From positions 1,426,001 through 1,490,000 of the forward strand of contig CP050901.1 in assembly GCA_050916095.1 (NCBI GenBank): a stretch of 64,000 bases of DNA, read 5' to 3'. A program made the translations under genes and the position numbers. Origin of the DNA: JANPCX01 sp050916095. Lineage in GTDB: Bacteria; Pseudomonadota; Gammaproteobacteria; Burkholderiales; Burkholderiaceae_C. Shown in pieces: positions 16,427 to 25,818 of this stretch (position 1 is its first letter; each line of letters starts with the position of its first letter). The notes beneath the pieces are model-generated. The model did no database searches, had not been told where the DNA came from, and was given only the letters and a program-made list of their open reading frames with translations.

Positions 16427-19400
16427 ATGTTCAGACGAATCGCGCAATTTCTGTTCAACCGTATTACCTTGGTATTTGTCGGGTTGATTTTTCTCAGCCT
16501 GGTGATTTGGTTCATTGGACCCTTGGTTTACATCAAACCCTACCAGCCGCTGGAAAGTGAGCAGGTGCGTTGGTGGTTGATCTTCGCCATCTTTGCCCTG
16601 TGGTTCTTGAAGCTCTTCATTGGTTGGTGGCGTTCGCGCAGCATGAACAGCCGCATGCTGGGCGCCATGGTTCGGTTCACTTCCTCCAATGGTGCCAAGC
16701 AGGAATTGGGGCCTGGTGGTGAAGAGGTGCTGGAGCTTGAAGGCCGGTTCAAAGAAGCGATTCAGGTGCTGGGCAAAACGCGTTTTGGACAAACAGAAAA
16801 CGGTTTGTTCGGTCGCCTGACGAAACGTTATGTTTACCAGCTGCCTTGGTATTTGATCATCGGATCACCTGGCTCAGGGAAAACGACGGCCCTGGTTAAT
16901 TCGGGTTTGAATTTTCCGTTGGCCGAGAAATTCGGCAAGGGGTCCATTCGAGGCGTCGGCGGCACGCGCAACTGCGACTGGTGGTTCACTGACCAAGCCG
17001 TGCTGCTGGATACTGCCGGCCGTTACACCACGCAGGAAAGCGATGCTGCGCAGGACAAAGCTGCTTGGGCTGGTTTTCTTCAGTTGCTCAAACGGTTTCG
17101 TGGCCGACAGCCCGTTAACGGCGTCTTGGTGACTTTGAGCATTCAAGAGTTGCTCAGTGGCAGCGAAAAGGAAAGGGCACATTTGGCTCAGGTGATCGGG
17201 CTTCGCCTCGGCGAGCTGTGCGAAGAGCTGGCCATCAAATTTCCTGTGTATGTGCTGATCACCAAGGCTGACTTGTTGGCTGGTTTCAACGAGTTTTTCG
17301 GACCCATGACACGTGAGGATCGGGCCCAGGTTTGGGGTTTCACACACCCCTACAACGACACGGGCCCGCAGGTTGATCCGATTGCGCGCTATTCCTCCGA
17401 GTTTGAGGGATTGTCCAAGCAAATTAACCGTTTATTGCCGCAGCGTTTGTTGGCCGAGCCTGACTTGACGCGCCGTGGTTTGATTTACGCGTTGCCGCAG
17501 CAATTTGTCGGTTTGCGTGAGGTGGTGGACGATACGCTGCGTGCCATCTTCGCGTCGTCCACCTTCAAAGAAAAGCCGTTGCTGCGCGGTGTTTACCTCA
17601 CCAGTGGCACGCAAGAGGGCATGCCTTTTGACCGAGTCATGTCGGCTCTGGGCCGCCGCTTTGCGGCGCCCTCGACCGCGTCTGCGCCTATTCCTGGGCA
17701 GGCCGGGAAGAGCTTCTTCATCGAAACCCTTTTCAAGGGGGTGATGTTCAACGAAGCCGGTTTGACGGGGCGCAATGCCAAAAAAGAACGTCAACTGCGC
17801 TGGTTCCAGGCAGGTGGCTTGGCGGCCTTGGTGCTCGCGCTGACAGGTTTGACGGTGGGCTGGGCGGTGAGCCATGACAACAACCTGGGTTACCTTGGAG
17901 AGGTGAAAGAGGGTGTGGTCACGCTGCAGCAGGCAGTCGATCAAGCCAAACAAGCCGACCCTGAAAACTTGGTTGCGTTGCTTCCGCTCTTGGACCATGC
18001 TGAGTCCGTGGCTGTCAGCCAGCGTTATCAAGGAGATTCCGCGCCTGTGAGTTGGCGTTTGGGCTTGCTTCAGGTGCCCAAAGTACAAACAGCAGCCGAC
18101 GCAACCTATTTGCGTTTGCTCGAAGACGCGTGGTTGCCTCGTTTGGCTCGTCAGTTGCGGCGCTCATTACAAGATGCCGCCACCAACAACCCAGAGGCCA
18201 GCTATGAAGCCTTGAAGGTCTATTTGATGCTGCATGACCCGGAGCGTTTCAACGCCAAAGCGGTTACCGCGTGGGTACGTAATGATTGGGACAGGACCTT
18301 GCCGCCACAGTTGCTGCAGACCGGGATCGTCGATCGACTCAGCCACCACTTGGACCGATTGGTGCAGGACCGGGCGGTGGTGTCCCCCATTCCGATTGAC
18401 GCCCAACTGGTGGCCGAAGTCCGCCAGCGATTGGCGCAAATGTCCCCTGCACAGCGGGCTTATAGCCGTCTGAAGCAACTCTTGATGACCGGCAATAGTT
18501 TGCCGTCTGATTTCACCGTTGTGCGCGCCAGTGGCCCCGAAGCCCCGCAGATATTCGTCCGACGCAGTGGGCGGCCCTTGACCCAAGGCATATCCGGCCT
18601 CTTCACCTACGACGGTTATCACGGCGTCTTCAGCCATGAGTTGCCGAAAGTCACAGCGCTGCTGTCAAAAGAAGAAGGTTGGGTGCTGGGTCAAGCCGAT
18701 GGAAAACGCAGCACTGCCAATGAAGTGCTGACCGGACAGTTGGCCAACGAGGTCAAGCGGCTTTACCTGATGGAGTACGCCAAGCTGTGGGAAGACTTTT
18801 TGGCCGACGTGAGGCCTGTTCGCACTGCCTCGTTGGAGCAAGCCGGAGAGCAGGCCCGCTTGTATTCGTCGGCTAACTCCAGTCTGGAGCAATTCATTCG
18901 GGCTGTCGCCAAAGAAACGACCTTGGGAGTCAAGCCGGGCAGCTCCCCCACTGGCAGCACATCTGGAACCAGTTGGTTGGGTGAAAAACTCAACCGCATC
19001 AAGGAAGAACAAGAACAACTCAGCCGGCTGACAGGCAGGCAAGTGAACGTCGGAGGCCTCGTCGCCACCGGAACCTTGGAAGCCGATATCGTCGACTTCC
19101 GTTTCCGCGAGTACCGACGTCTGGCAGGTGCGGCTGGTGGCACGGGGCCCTCTCCCATCGTGGCCAGCTTGCAGGTGATGAACGAAGCAGCAGCGGTCAT
19201 CGCATCGGCGCGGCAGCAGGTAAAAGCTGGCGGCAGCGTACCCCCCGGCTTGGCCGCAGCGCTGGAGAAAGTACGCGCCGAAAGTAAGCGGGTACCGCCG
19301 CCCCTGAACTTGATGTATGAAGACTTGGCTGTCGCGACCTCCGCCTACGTTGGGCGCGATGTGCGCAGCACACTGGGTGGTAACTTGAACGCCACGATCG

Positions 19401-20068
19401 GAGATTTCTGCAGGCGCTCCATTTTGGGCCGTTATCCCTTTACCCGCAGTGCCAACCGCGACGTCACTGCCGACGATTTCGCACGTTTGTTCTCGGTCGG
19501 CGGCACGATGGACGAGTTCTTTCGCAGCAACTTGCAGCCCATGGTGGACATCTCCGGTTCATCTTGGACGTTTAAACAAGGCATTGATGGCACCCCAGTC
19601 GGAGGCTCAGCGGCTTTGGTGGCTTTCCAGCGTGCGGCCACTATTCGTGACGTTTTCTTTCGGTCCGGAGGAAAGGCACCCAGCATTCGGTTGGACATCA
19701 AACCCATCGAGATGGACGCATCGATTTCGCAGATGGTGCTTGACGTTGACGGTGAAATTTTGCGCTACCAACATGGACCCCAAATCCCCAAATCGGTGAC
19801 CTGGCCTGGAACCCGCGGCACTGGACAGGTTCGATTGCAGATCACGTCGGCTGGTGCTGAAAACACAGGGCTGGTCACCGAAGGGCCTTGGGCACTGCAT
19901 CGTTTGTTTGATCGCGCTCAGGTCGCACCGGGAAACGCGCCAGAGCGCTTCGTGGCGGTGTTCAACGTTGATGGCAAGCGACTGCGGTTTGAGGTCACCA
20001 CCAGCAGTGTCCTGAATCCGTTCCGTTTGAAGGCCATGGAGGAGTTTGAGTGTCCCAACAACCTGTGA
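16427..20068 (+). CDS. tssM: T6SS inner-membrane protein TssM (IcmF)
   Basis: 1213 residues, normal for TssM. Two N-terminal membrane helices (about 10-35 and 45-65) precede a cytoplasmic NTPase-like domain with an intact Walker A, GSPGSGKTT (about 145-153), and WWFTDQAVLLDTAGRYTTQ as the switch region. A third helix is near 461-481 (GLAALVLALTGLTVGWAV). The large periplasmic part carries the IcmF-related and C-terminal domains that bind TssJ. It forms the trans-envelope channel. The end overlaps tagF by 19 bases, implying coupled translation. Confidence 0.96.
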   Translation: MFRRIAQFLFNRITLVFVGLIFLSLVIWFIGPLVYIKPYQPLESEQVRWWLIFAIFALWFLKLFIGWWRSRSMNSRMLGAMVRFTSSNGAKQELGPGGEEVLELEGRFKEAIQVLGKTRFGQTENGLFGRLTKRYVYQLPWYLIIGSPGSGKTTALVNSGLNFPLAEKFGKGSIRGVGGTRNCDWWFTDQAVLLDTAGRYTTQESDAAQDKAAWAGFLQLLKRFRGRQPVNGVLVTLSIQELLSGSEKERAHLAQVIGLRLGELCEELAIKFPVYVLITKADLLAGFNEFFGPMTREDRAQVWGFTHPYNDTGPQVDPIARYSSEFEGLSKQINRLLPQRLLAEPDLTRRGLIYALPQQFVGLREVVDDTLRAIFASSTFKEKPLLRGVYLTSGTQEGMPFDRVMSALGRRFAAPSTASAPIPGQAGKSFFIETLFKGVMFNEAGLTGRNAKKERQLRWFQAGGLAALVLALTGLTVGWAVSHDNNLGYLGEVKEGVVTLQQAVDQAKQADPENLVALLPLLDHAESVAVSQRYQGDSAPVSWRLGLLQVPKVQTAADATYLRLLEDAWLPRLARQLRRSLQDAATNNPEASYEALKVYLMLHDPERFNAKAVTAWVRNDWDRTLPPQLLQTGIVDRLSHHLDRLVQDRAVVSPIPIDAQLVAEVRQRLAQMSPAQRAYSRLKQLLMTGNSLPSDFTVVRASGPEAPQIFVRRSGRPLTQGISGLFTYDGYHGVFSHELPKVTALLSKEEGWVLGQADGKRSTANEVLTGQLANEVKRLYLMEYAKLWEDFLADVRPVRTASLEQAGEQARLYSSANSSLEQFIRAVAKETTLGVKPGSSPTGSTSGTSWLGEKLNRIKEEQEQLSRLTGRQVNVGGLVATGTLEADIVDFRFREYRRLAGAAGGTGPSPIVASLQVMNEAAAVIASARQQVKAGGSVPPGLAAALEKVRAESKRVPPPLNLMYEDLAVATSAYVGRDVRSTLGGNLNATIGDFCRRSILGRYPFTRSANRDVTADDFARLFSVGGTMDEFFRSNLQPMVDISGSSWTFKQGIDGTPVGGSAALVAFQRAATIRDVFFRSGGKAPSIRLDIKPIEMDASISQMVLDVDGEILRYQHGPQIPKSVTWPGTRGTGQVRLQITSAGAENTGLVTEGPWALHRLFDRAQVAPGNAPERFVAVFNVDGKRLRFEVTTSSVLNPFRLKAMEEFECPNNL

Positions 20069-20769
20069 CGTCGGTCATGCCGACACCGCGCGCGGCGTGG
20101 TTTGGAAAGTTGCCCGGCCTGGGCGACTTCGTTGGACGGCGCATGCCCCATGCGTTTGGTTCAGACTGGGACCATTGGCTGCGCAGCGGCCTGGAGCAGT
20201 TGCGCAACGAAGCCCCTGAGGTTTGGGAGCAGCGTTTTGTGCAATCACCACTGTGGTTTTTTGTGGCGCCAGCACTTGCAACAGGAAAACCCACCTGTGG
20301 AGTGGTGGCACCGAGCATTGATCGGGTGGGCCGTTATTACCCGATCACCATCTTGGCCATGGCTGACGAGGAAGACGGCAGGTTCGCGTCAGATTCCGAT
20401 CTGGCGCTGTTTTTTGCCGCAGCGCGTGCGGCGGTGATTGACGCTCGACGATTGCCGCTGTCTGCTGAGGGCATGGACGGCCGGTTGACCGAGCTGGTCT
20501 GGCCTTTCGTAGAAAAAGCCGAGCCTTCAAATAAAAACTCACTCATCAGTGATCTGCTGGCAGACCTGAACGCGGCGAGCGCGTCAGCGACGCAGTCGGC
20601 CGCAGTCACGCTTCCGAGTTTGCCCTGGAGAGATTTGGTGGCGCAGGGGTCAGAGACCAGTGTGTGGTGGGTGTCCCCGACCGCGCAGGGCCCCTACCAA
20701 GAGGTGGTGCATCATGGTGCGTTTCACCGTTCTTTGTTCTCACGCTTGTTCCAAGGCGCTGGACGCTGA
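20050..20769 (+). CDS. tagF: T6SS-associated protein TagF
   Basis: 239 residues from a GTG at 20050, chosen because a strong GGAGGAG (20038-20044) lies 5 bases upstream; an ATG at 20077 is a weaker alternative. The N-terminus WFGKLPGLGDFVGRRMP is the TagF signature (formerly DUF2094). In Pseudomonas and Agrobacterium TagF represses T6SS after translation by titrating Fha or membrane components. The 19-base overlap with tssM places it firmly in the structural operon. Confidence 0.9.
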   Translation: MSQQPVTSVMPTPRAAWFGKLPGLGDFVGRRMPHAFGSDWDHWLRSGLEQLRNEAPEVWEQRFVQSPLWFFVAPALATGKPTCGVVAPSIDRVGRYYPITILAMADEEDGRFASDSDLALFFAAARAAVIDARRLPLSAEGMDGRLTELVWPFVEKAEPSNKNSLISDLLADLNAASASATQSAAVTLPSLPWRDLVAQGSETSVWWVSPTAQGPYQEVVHHGAFHRSLFSRLFQGAGR

Positions 20770-20812
20770 AGCGCTTGACTTCCTTGGGCGACCCTATCAA
20801 TGACGACACAAC

Positions 20813-21808
20813 ATGATTGAACTAGACGAATTTCTTCGCGAGGTTTCCGCTGAACCCCCTTGCGGCCCAGACCTGACCTATGACGCCGATTTTCTCGCGC
20901 TGGAGAGCGCGGCGCGTGGAAAAAATGAACAACAGTTCGGTACAACGGTCATTCCGGCAGAGCCACCCGATTGGCGTGAGGTCGAAAAGCGTGCATCAGC
21001 CCTCATGGGCCGCAGCAAAGACATCCGTGTTGCTGTTGCTTTGTGCCGCGCCTGGGTGAACGTCAAGGGCTTGCCGGGTTTTGCTGCCGGCATCGGTCTG
21101 GTATGCGGGCTCTTGGAGCGCTACTGGGAAACCGTTCATCCTGTTGCCGAAGAGGGCGACTATTTCATGCGCATGAACGCCGTCTCCTCGTTGAACGAAG
21201 TGACGGGTCTGCTGCGGGATCTGCGTCAGGTTGATTTCTTGCGCTCCTCGGCAGGTGCGGTGAGCGTGCGAGACGCCGAGGCACTGGCTCGGGGCAACAC
21301 CGTCGAGGGTGGCCATCAAATGTCTTTGGATCAGCTGCGCCTTGCTGTGCAAGACGCTTGCCGGCAAGAGAATCCAATTCTTGTCGCAGCAGCCGAAGCC
21401 AGGGAGTTTTTGACGCGCATCGTCAACTTGTGCGTCGCCAATCTGCCCGGCGCGCAGCGCCCCGAGACCGATGGCTTGCAATCATTGCTGGCCGCACTGC
21501 ATGAGCTCATGCCATCCACCACGTCGGAGCCAAGTTCCGATTCAGACGCGAGTCCATCGTCTGTTGCGCAAGGTGTACAAAACCAAGCGCCCCAGCCCGG
21601 TGTTTTGCGCAGCCGAGATGACGCCATTGCCCAGCTGCTGGCTGTGGCGGCATTTGTGGAAAAAACTGAACCAACCAACCCGGCTCCGCTTCTGATCCGA
21701 CGCGCTGCGCGGCTGATGCGCATGGGATTCATTGATATCCTGCGCGAACTGTCCCCGGCCAGTTTGTCGCAAATTGAAACCATCACTGGAGGGTCCACAC
21801 CGCCATGA
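20813..21808 (+). CDS. tssA: T6SS protein TssA (ImpA)
   Basis: 331 residues with the ImpA_N domain at the start: CGPDLTYDADFLALESAARGK...PDWREVEKRASALMGRSKDIRVAVALCRAWV...GLPGFAAGIGLVCGLLERYWETVHP. The C-terminal part ends in a short helical segment (RDDAIAQLLAVAAFVEKTEPTNPAPLLIRRAARLMRMGFIDIL) typical of short-type TssA. TssA primes baseplate and sheath polymerisation. It is the last gene of this operon before a gap of about 300 bases. Confidence 0.92.
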   Translation: MIELDEFLREVSAEPPCGPDLTYDADFLALESAARGKNEQQFGTTVIPAEPPDWREVEKRASALMGRSKDIRVAVALCRAWVNVKGLPGFAAGIGLVCGLLERYWETVHPVAEEGDYFMRMNAVSSLNEVTGLLRDLRQVDFLRSSAGAVSVRDAEALARGNTVEGGHQMSLDQLRLAVQDACRQENPILVAAAEAREFLTRIVNLCVANLPGAQRPETDGLQSLLAALHELMPSTTSEPSSDSDASPSSVAQGVQNQAPQPGVLRSRDDAIAQLLAVAAFVEKTEPTNPAPLLIRRAARLMRMGFIDILRELSPASLSQIETITGGSTPP

Positions 21809-22115
21809 GTTGTCACACGCTTTGTAACCATAAAGTTGGCGACTCGATTCATACTTGAATGTTTAAGCAGACGGTTCAGACAGAGTCAAAGAAACACTTT
21901 GCTGAGTCTCGCTCTAGCGGGTGATGGTGCGATCACTGCCATACAGCTCAGAATTGCAGGTTTAGTGGCTTCGATTGCGAAACTCGGGGCAGAAAGTTGG
22001 CGCGATGTTGTAAGCAAACGAATCGATAGGAAACATGGGTGCCCGTCTCGAAGGCGGGTGCACTTTGAATCAGTAGAGAATTATTTTGGTCTTCAGTTAA
22101 CAGAAGGGATGCACG
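21809..22115. promoter_or_regulatory. Gap upstream of tssB, probable promoter region
   Basis: About 307 bases with no supported gene. It should hold the promoter of the sheath operon. A good Shine-Dalgarno, AAGGG, lies about 7 bases before the tssB ATG. I found no convincing sigma-54 site, terminator or dyad. A TTGGCGCG motif near 21997 lacks the GC at the required spacing. Confidence 0.4.
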
Positions 22116-22664
22116 ATGACATTGAGCAAAACAGGTAAGAGCGGTCAAAAATTCATTGCGCGTAACCGCGCACCACGCGTTCAAATTGAATACGACGTGG
22201 AAATTTATGGCTCGGAAAAAAAGGTCCAAATTCCATTCGTGATGGGCGTGATGGCGGACTTGTCTGGCAAACCGGTAGAACCTTTGCCTGAAATCGCCGA
22301 CCGCAAGTTCCTTGAAATTGACATCGACAACTTCGATGCACGGATGAAGTCCGTCAAGCCGCGTGTCTCCTTCAACGTCCCCAACACGCTGACGGGTGAT
22401 GGCAGGTTGCACATTGATCTGACCTTCGAGAGCATGGACGACTTCTCGCCCGCAGCCATTGCACGAAAGGTCGGCGCTTTGAACTCTTTGCTCGATGCAC
22501 GTACACAGCTGCACAACTTGCTGTCCTACATGGATGGCAAGCAAGGCGCGGAAGAGTTGATCAGCCAAGTGCTTCAAGATCCTGCATTACTGAAGTCGCT
22601 GGCTGCTACCCCCAAGCCCGGTGATGCCCCTGCCGCCGGCGCTGCGTCTACCGACGCTGCATGA
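22116..22664 (+). CDS. tssB: T6SS contractile sheath small subunit TssB (VipA)
   Basis: 182 residues, with the family start SKTGKSGQKFIARNRAPRVQIEYDVEIYGSEKKVQIPFVMGVMADLSGKP and the conserved FNVPNTLTGDGRLHIDLTFESMDDFSP core. It pairs with TssC to build the contractile sheath. A good AAGGG Shine-Dalgarno is present. The neighbour tssC follows after 26 bases, so the two are co-transcribed. Confidence 0.96.
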   Translation: MTLSKTGKSGQKFIARNRAPRVQIEYDVEIYGSEKKVQIPFVMGVMADLSGKPVEPLPEIADRKFLEIDIDNFDARMKSVKPRVSFNVPNTLTGDGRLHIDLTFESMDDFSPAAIARKVGALNSLLDARTQLHNLLSYMDGKQGAEELISQVLQDPALLKSLAATPKPGDAPAAGAASTDAA

Positions 22665-22690
22665 CCCCTTGAACGGACGGAGATTAATTT

Positions 22691-24187
22691 ATGAGCGCAC
22701 TCAATACTGAAAAAGCCTCGGCCACGCAGGTCATGGAAGGCAGCGAGTTCTCGTCGCTGCTGCAAAAAGAATTCAGGCCCAAAACAGACCAGGCACGCGA
22801 CGCTGTGCAGGCCGCAGTTCAAACCTTGGCACAACAAGCCTTGGCGTCCTCCACCACCATCTCCAACGATGCCTACCAAACGGTGCAGGCCATCATCGCA
22901 GAGATCGACCGCAAGCTATCCGAGCAAGTCAACCAAATCATTCACCATGCCGAGTTTCAGCAGCTCGAAGGCGCGTGGCGTGGTTTGCATCACTTGGTGA
23001 CCAACACCGAAGTCGATGAGATGCTCAAGATCCGTGTGATGAATATCACCAAAAAAGAGCTGCACCGCAACATGCGCCGCTACAAAGGCGTGGGCTGGGA
23101 CCAAAGCCCCATCTTCAAGAAAGTCTATGAAGAAGAGTACGGCCAGTTTGGCGGCGAGCCATTTGGGTGTTTGGTGGGCGACTACCACTTCGACCACAGC
23201 CCACCTGACGTGGAATTGCTCGGCGAAATGGCCAAAGTTTCTGCTGCAGCCCACTGCCCATTCATTGCAGGTGCGTCGCCTGCATTAATGCAAATGGAAT
23301 CCTGGCAAGAACTCGCCAATCCGCGCGATTTGACCAAGATTTTCACCAACACCGAGTACGCCGCATGGCGCAGCATGCGCGAGTCCGACGACTCCAAATA
23401 CATCGGCTTGGCCATGCCACGTTACCTGGCGCGTCTGCCTTACGGTGCCAAGACCAACCCGGTGGATGAGTTTGATTTCGAAGAAGAAACCGATGGCGGT
23501 GACCACGCCAAGTACTGCTGGTCCAACTCGGCCTATGCGATGGCGGTCAACATCAACCGTTCGTTCAAGTACTACGGCTGGTGCACGGCTATCCGTGGTG
23601 TGGAGTCAGGTGGTGCAGTCGACAACCTGCCAGCGCACACCTTCCCGACCGACGATGGTGGTGTGGACATGAAGTGCCCTACCGAAATCGCCATCAGCGA
23701 CCGCCGCGAGGCCGAGCTGGCGAAGAACGGCTTCATGCCCTTGGTTCACCGCAAAAACTCCGATGTGGCTGCCTTCATTGGCGCCCAGTCGCTGAACAAG
23801 CCGTCGGAATACTACGATGCTGACGCCACCGCCAACGCCAACTTGTCGGCCCGTTTGCCCTACATGTTCGCCTGCTGCCGCTTTGCGCATTATCTGAAGT
23901 GCATCGTGCGCGACAAGATTGGTTCATTCAAAGAGCGCAGCGACATGGAGCGCTGGTTGAACGACTGGATCTTGAACTACGTGGACGGAGACCCCGCCAA
24001 CTCTTCCCAAGAAACCAAAGCCCGCAAGCCTTTGGCAGCCGCAGAAGTGCAAGTGGCCGAAGTCGAAGGCAACCCTGGCTACTACACCTCCAAGTTCTTC
24101 CTGCGTCCGCACTACCAGTTGGAGGGTTTGACGGTTTCGTTGCGTTTGGTGTCTAAGTTGCCTTCGGTGAAGGAAGCGGGAGGGTAA
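22691..24187 (+). CDS. tssC: T6SS contractile sheath large subunit TssC (VipB)
   Basis: 498 residues, the usual length. The motifs FQQLEGAWRGLHHLVTNTE, GCLVGDYHFDHSPPDVELL, PFIAGASPALM and YAMAVNINRSFKYYGWCTAIRGVESGG are all characteristic. GGAG lies 8 bases upstream of the start. After the stop the base composition changes sharply toward AT and the gene normally expected next (hcp) is replaced by an effector-type island. Confidence 0.96.
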   Translation: MSALNTEKASATQVMEGSEFSSLLQKEFRPKTDQARDAVQAAVQTLAQQALASSTTISNDAYQTVQAIIAEIDRKLSEQVNQIIHHAEFQQLEGAWRGLHHLVTNTEVDEMLKIRVMNITKKELHRNMRRYKGVGWDQSPIFKKVYEEEYGQFGGEPFGCLVGDYHFDHSPPDVELLGEMAKVSAAAHCPFIAGASPALMQMESWQELANPRDLTKIFTNTEYAAWRSMRESDDSKYIGLAMPRYLARLPYGAKTNPVDEFDFEEETDGGDHAKYCWSNSAYAMAVNINRSFKYYGWCTAIRGVESGGAVDNLPAHTFPTDDGGVDMKCPTEIAISDRREAELAKNGFMPLVHRKNSDVAAFIGAQSLNKPSEYYDADATANANLSARLPYMFACCRFAHYLKCIVRDKIGSFKERSDMERWLNDWILNYVDGDPANSSQETKARKPLAAAEVQVAEVEGNPGYYTSKFFLRPHYQLEGLTVSLRLVSKLPSVKEAGG

Positions 24188-24230
24188 GTGTTCCGCTCCG
24201 CAACTGGGTAGGGACTTTAAAAAAATACAC

Positions 24231-24253
24231 TCGGCCGCCATGTTGGTGGCCGA
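24231..24253. other. Stem-loop after tssC
   Basis: TCGGCCGCC (24231-24239) and GGTGGCCGA (24245-24253) form a 9-bp stem with one G-T pair and loop ATGTT, 43 bases after the tssC stop. No T run follows on the plus strand; on the minus strand a T run follows at a few bases' distance. It may be an attenuator or transcript-stabilising hairpin separating tssBC from the island downstream. Confidence 0.5.
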
Positions 24254-24345
24254 ATCCCCTTGAATAAATATTTTTGTTATTGAAGTTTTTTTCAGAGGCG
24301 CAGCTTTCCTTGTAAGGTTGATTTAATTTAGATATCCATAGATAT

Positions 24346-24798
24346 ATGACTACCTACACTATAAGCTTGGTTCGAGACGTTCAGACTAAGTTGAGTACTG
24401 CCGGGCGACTCACAATTCAAGGGACTGCTGCCTCCGATCATATGAAAACAATCTATGTTTTGGAGCGTCCGGGTCCTGATACAACCGCGTCAGGACTAAG
24501 ATTACGTATACCTGATGGAACCTACAAGATGAAATGGGCAACTACCACGGGGAATGGATCATTACGCTCAGTTCTTCCCTTGCCGTGGTTGTATGGTGAT
24601 AGTGTTCCTCTTGCTCGTCACATTTATATTCACCATGGAAATAAACCAGAGAATTCAGACGGATGTCTTTTGGTGGGTCTCAGTAGAGGGCTTGATCGCG
24701 TGGATTCCAGTCGTCAAGCTTTAGATATTTTAAAAAGTTATTTGAACAGAATTGGCATTGAAAATGTGCAGCTAATTGTGAATTCAAACTACGCTTAA
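24346..24798 (+). CDS. DUF5675 protein, candidate T6SS cell-wall effector
   Basis: 150 residues, no signal peptide or membrane segment. The sequence fits the DUF5675 family: TIYVLERPGPDTTASGLRLRIPDGTYKMKW, then RHIYIHHGNKPENSDGCLLVG. The HxGN...S.GC arrangement (His near 88, Cys near 99) resembles the active site of L,D-transpeptidases (HxxG...SxGC), the fold used by Tlde1-type T6SS effectors. The cytoplasmic-type sequence next to tssC, followed 14 bases later by an exported protein, is the layout of an effector-immunity pair. The gene is markedly richer in A/T than the tss genes and has no clear Shine-Dalgarno. The family assignment is fairly good; the effector role and the enzymatic activity are inference. 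Confidence 0.7.
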   Translation: MTTYTISLVRDVQTKLSTAGRLTIQGTAASDHMKTIYVLERPGPDTTASGLRLRIPDGTYKMKWATTTGNGSLRSVLPLPWLYGDSVPLARHIYIHHGNKPENSDGCLLVGLSRGLDRVDSSRQALDILKSYLNRIGIENVQLIVNSNYA

Positions 24799-24812
24799 CC
24801 CTCGATCTTGTT

Positions 24813-25718
24813 ATGATCAATCTATATATTCATGTCTACTGGATCAAGGTACTTAGATTTTCATTTCTCTTCTTGTTGAGCGCTCCAGGATTTTCTCTTT
24901 CTCAGCCCACTTTGAAGGTGGATGCAGAGCTTTATACCGCAAATGCTTTGATAGATCGACCTTCTTTCAAGCATGAAGTTAAAAGCAATGGAAGCCATGA
25001 ATTTGTCGTTTTTAAGGAAAAATTTCGTGTCGAAGGGGTTATTTTAGTTTATTGGGATGTAAATTATGAGGCTGTTGGCTTCAAAAATCCGACCCTTAAT
25101 AACTTAAATCCTTCTAGATCTTTAAAGGTTAGATTTTATCCAGATGATAAATATCAGAAAACGCTGCCTAGATTTAGGGATTCAGAGGGCCATGTCACTC
25201 GTCGTATCTTTATTTATGATGGAAAGATAAATCTTGGAACTCAAGATCTTGATTTATCTAAGATTGAATTTTATAAGGATATAGTTTCGAGTAATAATGT
25301 CTATTCAAAATTTGGTTCCAAGGGAGATAGGATTGGTTATGCTGTCCAGAGGGTAAGCTTGGATCTCGAGGGGCTTTATAGCGTATTCGATTATGGCCAC
25401 AGATTCTTGTTTTCAAGAGCATCGAACATAAATGTTGTTGATTCAAAGGCTGGACCTCGAACTGAAAAATCTCCAGACTCAGGGGATGAATATCTTGCAA
25501 GACCTTGGGTTAATGATTTCATGATTAAGCAAGAAGTATTGGTATTTGAGGCGCCTCGGCGTAGCTCAAAGGGAATATTTAAGCTTAAAGAAGGGGATGT
25601 AGTTGAAGTCCTTAGAGACCCCAAAAATGGTTGGGTTTTGATTCGCGGTTTGGTAGTGGGCGATGGTGAATCATCAATTGGTTATTTGAATAGCAACAAG
25701 CTCTGGCTTATTGATTAG
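24813..25718 (+). CDS. Exported protein with C-terminal SH3-like domain, candidate immunity protein
   Basis: 301 residues. A signal peptide is visible (VLRFSFLFLLSAPGFSLSQP, cleavage near residue 32), so the protein should act in the periplasm. The middle has no recognised domain. The last 65 residues (KQEVLVFEAPRRSSKGIFKLKEGDVVEVLRDPKNGWVLIRG...GYLNSNKLWLI) look like a bacterial SH3 domain, a fold that binds peptidoglycan or protein partners. It starts 14 bases after the DUF5675 gene and shares its AT-rich composition. The likely role is to protect the cell from the neighbouring cell-wall enzyme, either by binding it or by covering its substrate; this is inference. Confidence 0.65.
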   Translation: MINLYIHVYWIKVLRFSFLFLLSAPGFSLSQPTLKVDAELYTANALIDRPSFKHEVKSNGSHEFVVFKEKFRVEGVILVYWDVNYEAVGFKNPTLNNLNPSRSLKVRFYPDDKYQKTLPRFRDSEGHVTRRIFIYDGKINLGTQDLDLSKIEFYKDIVSSNNVYSKFGSKGDRIGYAVQRVSLDLEGLYSVFDYGHRFLFSRASNINVVDSKAGPRTEKSPDSGDEYLARPWVNDFMIKQEVLVFEAPRRSSKGIFKLKEGDVVEVLRDPKNGWVLIRGLVVGDGESSIGYLNSNKLWLID

Positions 25719-25818
25719 CCAATTCAGGTCATCGGAGTGATTTTTTAAAATATATTATGCGGGGTTTTGGAGTTTAGAGTTAGTACGGTTTGGCGATGAG
25801 AAGGGCGGTTTTAAGCCC

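Noticed and set aside
21990..22020. TTGGCGCG motif as a sigma-54 promoter for tssB
   Set aside because: The GC of the -12 element is not at the required spacing from the GG of the -24 element.
24219..24253. Minus-strand intrinsic terminator
   Set aside because: The hairpin and a T run exist on the minus strand, but no minus-strand gene ends here and the T run is several bases away.
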